Positions 7,324 to 14,073 of a stretch of DNA of 64,000 nucleotides are shown in pieces (position 1 is the first letter of the stretch; every line of letters begins with the position of its first letter). Location: contig NZ_JAYKKE010000001.1 of assembly GCF_036336025.1 (NCBI RefSeq), positions 501,790 through 565,789 on the forward strand. The letters run 5' to 3'. The translations under genes were made by a program, and so were the position numbers. The notes beneath the pieces were generated by a model that saw only the letters and a list, made by a program, of their open reading frames with translations, did no database searches and was not told the DNA's origin. The DNA comes from Stomatohabitans albus (GTDB lineage Bacteria > Actinomycetota > Nitriliruptoria > Euzebyales > Euzebyaceae).

Positions 7324-8745
7324 CTAGGGCTGTCGGATTGGTTCTGGCCGGCCCGCAAGCATTTGGCTGTCTTCTACCGCGATTGGATATTCACCCGTAA
7401 AACAGGCCACACACAAACTTTTAGCGGCACGACCAGTTGATTTAATGAGTCCTTCAACTGAGAGGTACCCAACAGAATCAGCACCTAGATATTCAGCCAT
7501 TTGTGCTGTCGTCATATCAGCAGCGATGAGTTCTGCCCTGCTTGCCATGTCAATGCCGTAGAAACATGGCCACTTCACTGGTGGGCTGCTAACGAGCAGG
7601 TGGATTTCTTTGGCACCCGCTCGGCGCAACATGTCCATCAGCTGACGGCTGGTATTGCCACGCACGATGGAATCATCAACGACCACGAGGCGCTTACCAT
7701 CGATCATGTCGTGAATCGGATTGAGCTTCATCCGAATACCAAGTTGACGCAGGGCTTGGGTGGGTTGAATGAAGGTGCGCCCGACATAGCGGTTCTTTTG
7801 CAACGCTTCGGCGTAGGGAATACCACTCGCAAAGGCGTATCCACTTGCCGCGGCCGCGCCACTGTCAGGCACCCCAATCACGACATCAGCATTAACGGGG
7901 TATTGCTCAGCCAGCATTTTGCCCATCTCGAAACGGGCACGGTACACACTCGTTTCAGCCGTTTGATGATCGGGACGGGCAATGTAGACGTACTCAAAGG
8001 CACAGAACTTGGGTGTCGGTTCGGCAAAACGACGACTTTCAATGCCTTGTTCGTCGATGCGGATTGCTTCACCAGGTTCAATCTCTCGAACGACGATGGC
8101 CCCCACAATGTCGAGCCCGCAAGTCTCGCTGGCAAGCACCCAACCACCATCAGGAAGCCTGCCCAACATCAACGGGCGAACCCCGTGTGGGTCACGGGCT
8201 GCGTAGATGGCTTGGTTATCAGCCAACGTTAGGCTGAATGCTCCCGTTACAAGTGGCAGAACCTCCACCAACGTGTCGAGCGTGGACCCGTTATGACGCG
8301 TCTTTAACAACGTGGTGAGCAGGAGGGAATCACTCGTGCATTTATCTGATTCTTGAGGATCGCCAATCAGTTCACGAAGCTCACCCGTATTGGTCAGGTT
8401 GCCATTGTGTGCCAACACCAGTGGGGTACCTGAAGCCGTTTCGGTGAATGCCGGTTGAGCGTTGGCCCAAATCGATGACCCTGCTGTTGAGTAGCGCACA
8501 TGGCCAATAGAGAGGTGGCCTTCAAGGGCAGCTAGGGAACTCTCATCAAAAACACGGGCAACAAGCCCCATATCTTTGTGCACGAGCAGGTGTTGCCCAT
8601 CACTGGCTGCAAGGCCAGCGCTTTCTTGACCACGGTGTTGGATGGACTGTAGGGAGTAGAAGGCTAGTTTCGCCGCGTGCTGCTCTGGCGCGAATACCGC
8701 AACTACCCCGCATTCGTCTTTCGGCTTGTCATCAAAAGTCGTCAC
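7324..8745 (-). CDS. purF: Amidophosphoribosyltransferase
   Basis: PurF makes phosphoribosylamine from PRPP and glutamine, the committed step of purine synthesis. The 473-residue protein has an 11-residue propeptide before the Ntn-hydrolase nucleophile Cys12 (DECGVVAVF). The glutaminase domain spans about residues 12-230 (IQHRGQESAG, HNGNLTN). The phosphoribosyltransferase domain carries the PRPP loop VVVDDSIVRGNTSR. Cysteines at the positions used by the Bacillus-type enzyme for a 4Fe-4S cluster are visible in KFCAFEY, KWPCFYG and SLCVACFTG, so this is the oxygen-sensitive Fe-S form that is made with a propeptide. It is divergent from the channel gene and followed by the redoxin. Confidence 0.97.
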   Translation of the reverse strand: MTTFDDKPKDECGVVAVFAPEQHAAKLAFYSLQSIQHRGQESAGLAASDGQHLLVHKDMGLVARVFDESSLAALEGHLSIGHVRYSTAGSSIWANAQPAFTETASGTPLVLAHNGNLTNTGELRELIGDPQESDKCTSDSLLLTTLLKTRHNGSTLDTLVEVLPLVTGAFSLTLADNQAIYAARDPHGVRPLMLGRLPDGGWVLASETCGLDIVGAIVVREIEPGEAIRIDEQGIESRRFAEPTPKFCAFEYVYIARPDHQTAETSVYRARFEMGKMLAEQYPVNADVVIGVPDSGAAAASGYAFASGIPYAEALQKNRYVGRTFIQPTQALRQLGIRMKLNPIHDMIDGKRLVVVDDSIVRGNTSRQLMDMLRRAGAKEIHLLVSSPPVKWPCFYGIDMASRAELIAADMTTAQMAEYLGADSVGYLSVEGLIKSTGRAAKSLCVACFTGEYPIAVEDSQMLAGRPEPIRQP

Positions 8746-8993
8746 TGAACCAGGATAGATTGTCGCGCCACGTTGGGGGAGAGATTCACCGTATCCACGG
8801 GTGCCAGAAAAAGAAATACGAGTATCTCTCGCGCATGGCTCCTCTCACCGTAGGCAATTATTTGCTACACCACAGCTCGAAATACGGGCTAACCAGCCCA
8901 CTCATCGTTTCACTTCGATGTGCCGGTTTTGATGTAGAACAACAGCAGACTTACCCGTACCAAAAAGACCACCGTCTGACTAATCTTATAGCG

Positions 8994-9689
8994 ATGGCGC
9001 GACTCAGAGACACCCTCGCTAATACCGCAGCAATCGCGTTTGCGGTTGCCTGGGCTGTTCCCATACTTTGGCCTCAAACGCAGGGAGATTGGGCTGATAT
9101 CACCGTGACCATTTCATGGGTGGTTCTCATTGTCGATGTCGCTATGGATTGGCGAGAATCTCAATCCACCAAAAGCTACTTAAAGACACATTGGATTGAA
9201 GTCCTGGCTGTGTTTCTTCCTCTTCTGCGGCCACTGCGTCTCGTCCGACTTGTACTTCTTATAAGGAAACTTGATGGGACTGCGGCATCAAGCTTTGCTG
9301 GCAGTGTTGGAGCATATCTCAGTTCTTCAGCTACTCTCATCGGCTTTATCGCGGCGGTGGCCATCCTTGAACAAGAACGTGGTTTACCAGGCTCATCAAT
9401 AAATACATTTAATGATGCTGCTTGGTGGGTAATGGCCACTATGACTACGGTTGGATATGGTGACGTGTACCCAGTCTCCGAAGGTGGCCGCTACATCGCT
9501 ATGGGTCTAATGATTTGTGGGATAGCACTGCTGGGTGGTGTCACCGCAATGGTTACTTCAATTATGACTGCACGTGTCGTCAAAACTGAGGATCACTTTG
9601 ATACCCAGATGGAATATCTAACCCAAGCAATCCAAGACCTTAACACGCTGCCCAGCCACTGCCCGCACTGCGGCCATGACCTTAGATAA
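8994..9689 (+). CDS. Six-segment potassium channel (voltage-gated-like)
   Basis: The pore carries the K+ selectivity filter TTVGYGD at about residue 153 of this call, flanked by S5 (SATLIGFIAAVAIL) and S6 (GLMICGIALLGGVTAMV). Upstream are S1 (TAAIAFAVAWAVPILW), S2 (ITVTISWVVLIVDVAM), S3 (WIEVLAVFLPLL) and an S4-like segment with spaced arginines, RPLRLVRLVLLIRK. The C-terminus has a short Cys/His cluster, HCPHCGHDLR, like a zinc ribbon half. I chose ATG 8994 (231 residues) because the 78 codons before it, back to 8760, look non-coding (many His, Cys and Lys). An intermediate ATG at 8835 is possible. No clear ribosome-binding site decides the start. Confidence 0.82.
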   Translation: MARLRDTLANTAAIAFAVAWAVPILWPQTQGDWADITVTISWVVLIVDVAMDWRESQSTKSYLKTHWIEVLAVFLPLLRPLRLVRLVLLIRKLDGTAASSFAGSVGAYLSSSATLIGFIAAVAILEQERGLPGSSINTFNDAAWWVMATMTTVGYGDVYPVSEGGRYIAMGLMICGIALLGGVTAMVTSIMTARVVKTEDHFDTQMEYLTQAIQDLNTLPSHCPHCGHDLR

Positions 9690-9924
9690 GTCCCAAAACC
9701 GAACGCCTAGACATGCACTCCTTTCAGCTTGGACGACAAGTACTGATCCTCTAATTCACGTAATTACGTTTAGTTTGATATAACTTCGATGAAAATATTT
9801 CCGATGAAGACTCCGTAACGTGCACTTCGACAACTGGTCGTAGCAAGCAAGGAACACCTTGCTTCAGATATGAACTCAGAGCCGAAACCACAAACCTTTC
9901 CATCACTCAAAGCGTAAGGCAGCC

Positions 9925-11034
9925 ATGTCACTCCTCGACAGCATCACATCCATTGCAGATCGAATCAACCTCCATCGAGAGACGATAGAAACAGAAGAAG
10001 GAACAAAAACGGCAATTGTGATGCCGTTCATTGCTCAGATTCTTGGATACGACGTATTCAATCCCGCAGAAGTCATTCCTGAATTCACATCAGATATTGG
10101 AACTAAACGGGGTGAGAAAGTCGACTATGCCATCGTTAAAGATGGTGAGGTTCAAATGCTTATAGAGGTTAAACAATTAAACTTTGACCTCAACCTCAAC
10201 CATGCCTCACAGTTGATACGGTATTTCCATACATCAAATGCTCGAATTGGAGTACTGACAAATGGCCAGCAATGGCATTTCTACACAGATTTAGAACGAC
10301 CTAATCGAATGGATGAGCGACCATTCCTAAAACTGGATCTCTGCAATCTTGACTCCTACGCACTTCCAGAACTAAAGAGATTAACAAAAGAAGCCTTTGA
10401 TATTGACTCTGTAATAACTTCAGCAGAGGAACTAAAGTATACACAAGGACTGAAAGAGTCTCTTCGTGAGCAGTTCAGTAACCCTAGCCCTGATTTTGCT
10501 AAGGTTCTAGCTAATAGATTCTATGATGGAAATTTTACTCAGCGAACCAAGGAACAGTTCACTGCACTAACTAAAAAAGCATGCGATCAGTTTATTGAAG
10601 ACCGAGTAAATACCCGTCTTGCTACTGCTCTAAAAACAACTAGTGCCACAGTTACCGTCTCTGTCGAACCTACCGAAGAACCTAATATTGGTGAGAAAAA
10701 TCCACAGCAAAACAATCAGGGTGAAACAGAAAAGAATGGAATAGAGACAACTATAGAAGAGCTTGAAGGATTCCATGTCGTCCAGGCAATGCTATTTGGA
10801 ATCGTAGATTTAAATCGCGTAGTGAGCCGCGACACAAAGACCTACTTTGGCATACTTCTTGATGATAATAATAGAAAACCTATCTGTAGACTCCATTTTA
10901 ATAGGAGGCAGAAAATGATTGAGATTTTTGATGAACAAAAAGATAGCCAGAAGCACCCTATTAGTTCAATCCCACAGATAGCAGAATTCAAAGAACAACT
11001 TATTTCCATAGTAAATAAATACGATGGAAACTGA
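9925..11034 (+). CDS. Orphan type I restriction HsdR N-terminal-domain nuclease
   Basis: The first about 150 residues match the HsdR_N / HSDR_N_2 PD-(D/E)xK nuclease domain: TAIVMPFIAQILGYDVFNP, the acidic residue in EKVDYAIV, the catalytic LIEVKQ, then HASQLIRYFHTSNARIGVLT and NGQQWHFYTD. Such stand-alone proteins are often annotated as type I restriction endonuclease or methylase. No helicase, HsdM or HsdS is nearby. Residues 150-250 look helical, and 250-369 form a separate charged domain I do not recognise (IVDLNRVVSRDTKTYFGILL). The gene is visibly AT-richer than its neighbours, with AAA, AAT and ATA codons frequent, and it ends 130 bases from a tRNA gene, which suggests horizontal transfer. 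Confidence 0.8.
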   Translation: MSLLDSITSIADRINLHRETIETEEGTKTAIVMPFIAQILGYDVFNPAEVIPEFTSDIGTKRGEKVDYAIVKDGEVQMLIEVKQLNFDLNLNHASQLIRYFHTSNARIGVLTNGQQWHFYTDLERPNRMDERPFLKLDLCNLDSYALPELKRLTKEAFDIDSVITSAEELKYTQGLKESLREQFSNPSPDFAKVLANRFYDGNFTQRTKEQFTALTKKACDQFIEDRVNTRLATALKTTSATVTVSVEPTEEPNIGEKNPQQNNQGETEKNGIETTIEELEGFHVVQAMLFGIVDLNRVVSRDTKTYFGILLDDNNRKPICRLHFNRRQKMIEIFDEQKDSQKHPISSIPQIAEFKEQLISIVNKYDGN

Positions 11035-11099
11035 GTAATCTGATAGACACACACCTCTGCACTGACCACTAGGGCATAGTGGCAGACGGTAAACCAAAT

Positions 11100-11140
11100 C
11101 ACCCGCCCTACCGTGTTCAAAGACGATGGACTGGCGGGTG
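11100..11140. terminator. Possible hairpin between the HsdR-like gene and tRNA-Lys
   Basis: The arms CACCCGCC (11100-11107) and GGCGGGTG (11133-11140) are perfectly complementary around a 25-base loop. On the minus strand the stem is followed by ATTTGGTTT, so it could end the tRNA transcript; it could also end the HsdR-like transcript on the plus strand. The long loop makes this uncertain. Confidence 0.4.
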
Positions 11141-11163
11141 TTCGCTATATAGAAGAGATGTAG

Positions 11164-11236
11164 TGGGCCCTGTCGGGATCGAACCGACGACCAGCGGATT
11201 AAAAGTCCGATGCTCTACCAACTGAGCTAAAGGCCC
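11164..11236 (-). tRNA. tRNA-Lys (anticodon TTT)
   Basis: The minus strand folds as a tRNA of 73 bases. The acceptor stem pairs GGGCCTT with AGGGCCC (one G-U), with discriminator A. The D-arm contains AGCTCAGTTGGTAGAGC, and the anticodon stem CGGAC/(A)TCCG holds the loop CTTTTAA with anticodon TTT. The T-arm has GGTTCGATCC. The 3' CCA is not encoded. It reads codons AAA and AAG. Its 3' end faces the HsdR-like gene, the usual orientation for tRNA-linked islands, but I found no duplicated tRNA end. Confidence 0.96.
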
Positions 11237-11352
11237 GTGTATGGGCACAGTATGCCGGACTGGTCACGATAACGCAACGTAGATCATTGATCATCACCGA
11301 GTTTCACATGCGTAGATTCGCATGTGAGATTTCGAGTCGTTAGCGTGAGGGT

Positions 11353-12561
11353 ATGGATGCGATCTTCTTACCTGAGCCTGCCACTGTTGATATTGATGAA
11401 GATGCCCGTGGTGGCGTTGTTACAGGGTCATCCACCGTGCAGATAGAGGCTGACTTGGCAACGGTCCCAGGCCAGTACCTTCGTGACTGTCTCACAACCT
11501 GTTTTGCTGGTGCACCAGTGGCATCTGCGAGCGGTGCAACAATCGTGTATCTCGCTGCACCAGATATGGCTGATGAACAAGTTGGCGTCACTGCAAACGA
11601 GGATCAAATCACGATTGCCGCCAATAGCTTGAGCGGTTTTTGGCGTGGCACTCACCTGGTTATCCAACTGTTGGGGCCTGAACTTGTGGTAGGCCTCCCT
11701 GTGGCACTATCACAGCTTCCCTTTATCCCGATCACGATTGACGACCAACCAAGCCATTCCACCCGCTCAATGACCTTACCCCTCTTGGATATGGCCCATG
11801 CTGTCGAGGACGCCCTCACCATTGTGCGTCAGCTTGCAGCCATTGGGGTCAATCATCTCGCGTTGGCACAATTCGAACCAGATACACCTGCCCAGATGGT
11901 GCTCCCCCACACCATCACTGCCGAGGATTACGCCCGGTTCTATCTTCAAGCGGCCAACCTTGGCATCACCGTTGAGCCTGATCCTGAGCACATCATTTCC
12001 CTCCCCTCCGACCTGTGCACTCATGACACCTACACCCGCGAGCAGATTGAGGCGGCACTCTGGCCAGATGCCGTGGCTGCACTCACTGCCGGATGGATAG
12101 GGCAACGTGCCAACACTCAGCGGCCATCAGATATTTCACAAACGGAGTTGACCTGGGATAACAAACAACGTATTGCGGCCTATTCCCTATTTTGGAGTGC
12201 CCTCGGTGTTACCTTTGTGGACGGCCCAAGCTTTGTGTGGCCGTGGCACCTCATTCGTCTCCAACCACAACTGCTACCCGATGGGCAACAAACGCGAGTG
12301 GCATTACTCCTCGCCCCTGGAACGCACATCCACGGCGACCACATTGAAATGCAACGTGGCAAAGAAGGCGTGATGGGTCCTGGCCTCTCCATAACCGCTA
12401 TGGTCAATAGCCGACCGGTCCCCATCACATTGGTCTCCGGCCACCCAAACGCTGCATCTGGCGGTACTGGCGTGTATCAGGTCATCATCCCCAGCCTGCC
12501 AAACAACGCCGACCTCCGCCTAGCCGCCATCGCCCAAACAAACGACGGCTGTTCTTGCTAA
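11353..12561 (+). CDS. Degenerate GH20-like (beta-N-acetylhexosaminidase fold) protein
   Basis: Two parts resemble glycoside hydrolase family 20. Residues about 75-110 match the GH20b N-terminal domain (ITIAANSLSGFWRGTHLVIQ, where the family has a pattern like I.A....G.F.G..TL.QL). Residues about 138-220 match the first part of the barrel: RSMTLPLLDMAH, AIGVNHLALAQ, then ITAEDYARFYLQAANLGITV. The family's catalytic Asp-Glu pair (usually in GGDE) and its substrate tryptophans are not visible, and the protein is short at 402 residues with an unrelated C-terminus ending CSC. It has no signal peptide. I read it as a catalytically dead relative, probably cytoplasmic. The start ATG follows TGAGGGT. 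Confidence 0.55.
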   Translation: MDAIFLPEPATVDIDEDARGGVVTGSSTVQIEADLATVPGQYLRDCLTTCFAGAPVASASGATIVYLAAPDMADEQVGVTANEDQITIAANSLSGFWRGTHLVIQLLGPELVVGLPVALSQLPFIPITIDDQPSHSTRSMTLPLLDMAHAVEDALTIVRQLAAIGVNHLALAQFEPDTPAQMVLPHTITAEDYARFYLQAANLGITVEPDPEHIISLPSDLCTHDTYTREQIEAALWPDAVAALTAGWIGQRANTQRPSDISQTELTWDNKQRIAAYSLFWSALGVTFVDGPSFVWPWHLIRLQPQLLPDGQQTRVALLLAPGTHIHGDHIEMQRGKEGVMGPGLSITAMVNSRPVPITLVSGHPNAASGGTGVYQVIIPSLPNNADLRLAAIAQTNDGCSC

Positions 12562-12842
12562 ATCACGAGGGCCGAACACAAAGGCCTAGTAGCAAAAGAC
12601 TGATCGTAGCCAACATCTCTTCTTGGCCATACTTTGATTTCACCAGTACGGACAAGAGGACGCAACTGGTTCCATAACCGCCTTGGTGTCCTTAAGCTCT
12701 GCCTATTCCCCTCGATACGCTGCCGCCCATACAAGTAGGCAAAAATACCAGCAACCTGGATCTGAGAGCTCTTACTTGAATCCAGATACTCAATAGCACT
12801 GATTGTTGACTGTTGACACTCGGCAACCATTGAACAACTCAA
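12558..12842 (-). CDS. Doubtful small ORF
   Basis: An open frame of 94 codons (TTG at 12842, ATG at 12830) fills the space between the GH20-like gene and the AraC gene. The product, for example QVAGIFAYLYGRQRIEGN and VRTGEIKVWPRRDVGYD, resembles nothing I know, and no good ribosome-binding site precedes either start. It could be a real hypothetical gene downstream of the AraC regulator on the same strand, a gene remnant, or non-coding. Confidence 0.25.
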   Translation of the reverse strand: MSCSMVAECQQSTISAIEYLDSSKSSQIQVAGIFAYLYGRQRIEGNRQSLRTPRRLWNQLRPLVRTGEIKVWPRRDVGYDQSFATRPLCSALVI

Positions 12843-12850
12843 TACGGTTG

Positions 12851-13549
12851 CTATATAGCTGTTCGATATTTTATTAGCGTATTAAACGTCATTCCCGTCA
12901 ACTGTTGTGTTGATCGGATGAGATGTGACTGATCGGCATACCCTGCGGCCACCGCTACCAATGCTGGCTCTATCCCCTTGCAGCCGTATCCAATGGCCCG
13001 ATTAAGTTGGTGAATAGCGACAAGTGTTTTCGGTCCGTACCCAAAAACACGATTACAAATCCGTTGCAACGTCCTCGTGGATAATCCCTGCATCTCCGCG
13101 AGATCCTTTACCCGTATCCCACGACGAGCAGCATGATCAATCGCATGGGCGAGACCGATGTCCGTTGGCGAAGCTAAGCATTGCCGCCACAGCGAAGTGC
13201 CACTGCATTTTAGTGCCAAGACCGGATTATGTATAGCAACTTCTTGAACCGACATTGGTAGCTCTACCAACTCGCTTAGCGCTACTCGTTCATTCTGAAG
13301 TTCACAAACGGGTAAGCCAAGCATCTGATGGGCCATACCAGGGGCAAACCGAAGCCCCCAAGTGACCTGGCCGGGTTGGGTAGAAACCAACGAAGCCTGC
13401 GTATCTGGACCAGCAAAGATGATCTTATTTCCCGAAATAACCAAATCCATAGCAGCATCGGGAAGGACCAGATGTTGCTGATCCCCTCCGGTAACCCGCC
13501 AAAGGGTTGTCCCAGGGATTGGACCAACCCATTCTGTCATCCCAGCCAT
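12851..13549 (-). CDS. AraC-family transcriptional regulator with DUF6597-like N-terminus
   Basis: This 232-residue regulator has a C-terminal AraC/XylS DNA-binding domain with two helix-turn-helix units at about residues 135-230: RVKDLAEMQGLSTRTLQRI and ALVAVAAGYADQSHLIRS. The N-terminal part (LVLPDAAMDLVISGNKIIF, then WGLRFAPGMA) resembles the DUF6597 sensor domain common in actinobacterial AraC proteins. Its start lies about 85 bases from, and divergent to, the VOC-family gene at 13635, so it probably regulates that gene and itself. The effector is unknown. Confidence 0.88.
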   Translation of the reverse strand: MAGMTEWVGPIPGTTLWRVTGGDQQHLVLPDAAMDLVISGNKIIFAGPDTQASLVSTQPGQVTWGLRFAPGMAHQMLGLPVCELQNERVALSELVELPMSVQEVAIHNPVLALKCSGTSLWRQCLASPTDIGLAHAIDHAARRGIRVKDLAEMQGLSTRTLQRICNRVFGYGPKTLVAIHQLNRAIGYGCKGIEPALVAVAAGYADQSHLIRSTQQLTGMTFNTLIKYRTAI

Positions 13550-13634
13550 GGGTTCAGTTCTCTCCTAATAATCCACCATAAGCGTTGTCCGAATTGTTCT
13601 ATCCCAAATCACACGGAGCTCATACGGTAACCAC

Positions 13635-13973
13635 ATGATCACGTTTACAACCGTTGAACTGTACTCATCTTCTGCCGCACAATCGGCCGAATTCATATCG
13701 AAACTATCCGACTACGAGCAAACCTTTTATGGTGACGATTACGTAGATATTCATGCAAATGATGGTTTCACCATTGCATTCAATACAACCCAAAACCCAC
13801 GCCCACCTCTCGCTATTTTTCAGGTAAAGGATTTGGAGGCCATGCGCGCCAAGGTTATTGATATAGGTGGAGAGATAACTGTTGAGCCTTTTGATTTTCC
13901 AGGTGGCCGCCGTTTCCAATTCCGTGAGCCAGGCCGTAATGAGCTTGCTTTTTGGGTTAGTAACGCCCAATAG
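13635..13973 (+). CDS. VOC-family (glyoxalase/dioxygenase superfamily) protein
   Basis: The 112-residue protein has the beta-alpha-beta-beta-beta layout of the vicinal oxygen chelate fold: FTTVELYSSSAAQSAEFI at the N-terminus, then PPLAIFQVKDLEAMRAKVID, and the typical end FPGGRRFQFREPGRNELAFW. Members act as glyoxalases, drug-binding resistance proteins or dioxygenases; the exact activity cannot be told. The final Glu in NELAFW is at a usual metal-ligand position, but a full ligand set is not obvious. It is divergent from the AraC regulator and is followed by a hairpin at 13998-14038. Confidence 0.8.
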   Translation: MITFTTVELYSSSAAQSAEFISKLSDYEQTFYGDDYVDIHANDGFTIAFNTTQNPRPPLAIFQVKDLEAMRAKVIDIGGEITVEPFDFPGGRRFQFREPGRNELAFWVSNAQ

Positions 13974-13997
13974 CAGCGCAACCCTTCACTACTAAGA

Positions 13998-14038
13998 AGC
14001 GTGGCTTCAAATCACGAAGGAATATTGAAGCCACGCTG
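13998..14038. terminator. Long hairpin without T-tract after the VOC gene
   Basis: The arms AGCGTGGCTTCAA (13998-14010) and TTGAAGCCACGCT (14026-14038 region) form a perfect 13-base stem around a loop of about 14 bases. No run of T follows on either strand. It lies between the convergent VOC gene and purL and may act as a T-less terminator or RNA-stabilising structure. Confidence 0.6.
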
Positions 14039-14044
14039 TACAAC

Positions 14045-14068
14045 AAAGGGCGGCGGCAACCACCGCCC
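14045..14068 (-). terminator. Rho-independent terminator of purL
   Basis: On the minus strand the stem GGGCGGTGG / CCGCCGCCC (nine pairs, one G-U) closes a TTG loop and is followed by TTTGTTGT. It begins 5 bases after the purL stop codon, the expected position for the end of the purS-purQ-purL transcript. Confidence 0.8.
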
Positions 14069-14073
14069 AGGGG

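Noticed and set aside
8760-8993. N-terminal extension of the K+ channel
   Set aside because: These 78 codons are rich in His, Cys and Lys, have no membrane pattern, and overlap the purF promoter region; start 8994 is preferred.
9925-11236. Tested as an integrated island with direct repeats of the tRNA-Lys 3' end
   Set aside because: I found no second copy of the tRNA 3' end and no integrase in the surrounding sequence, so no island borders can be called.
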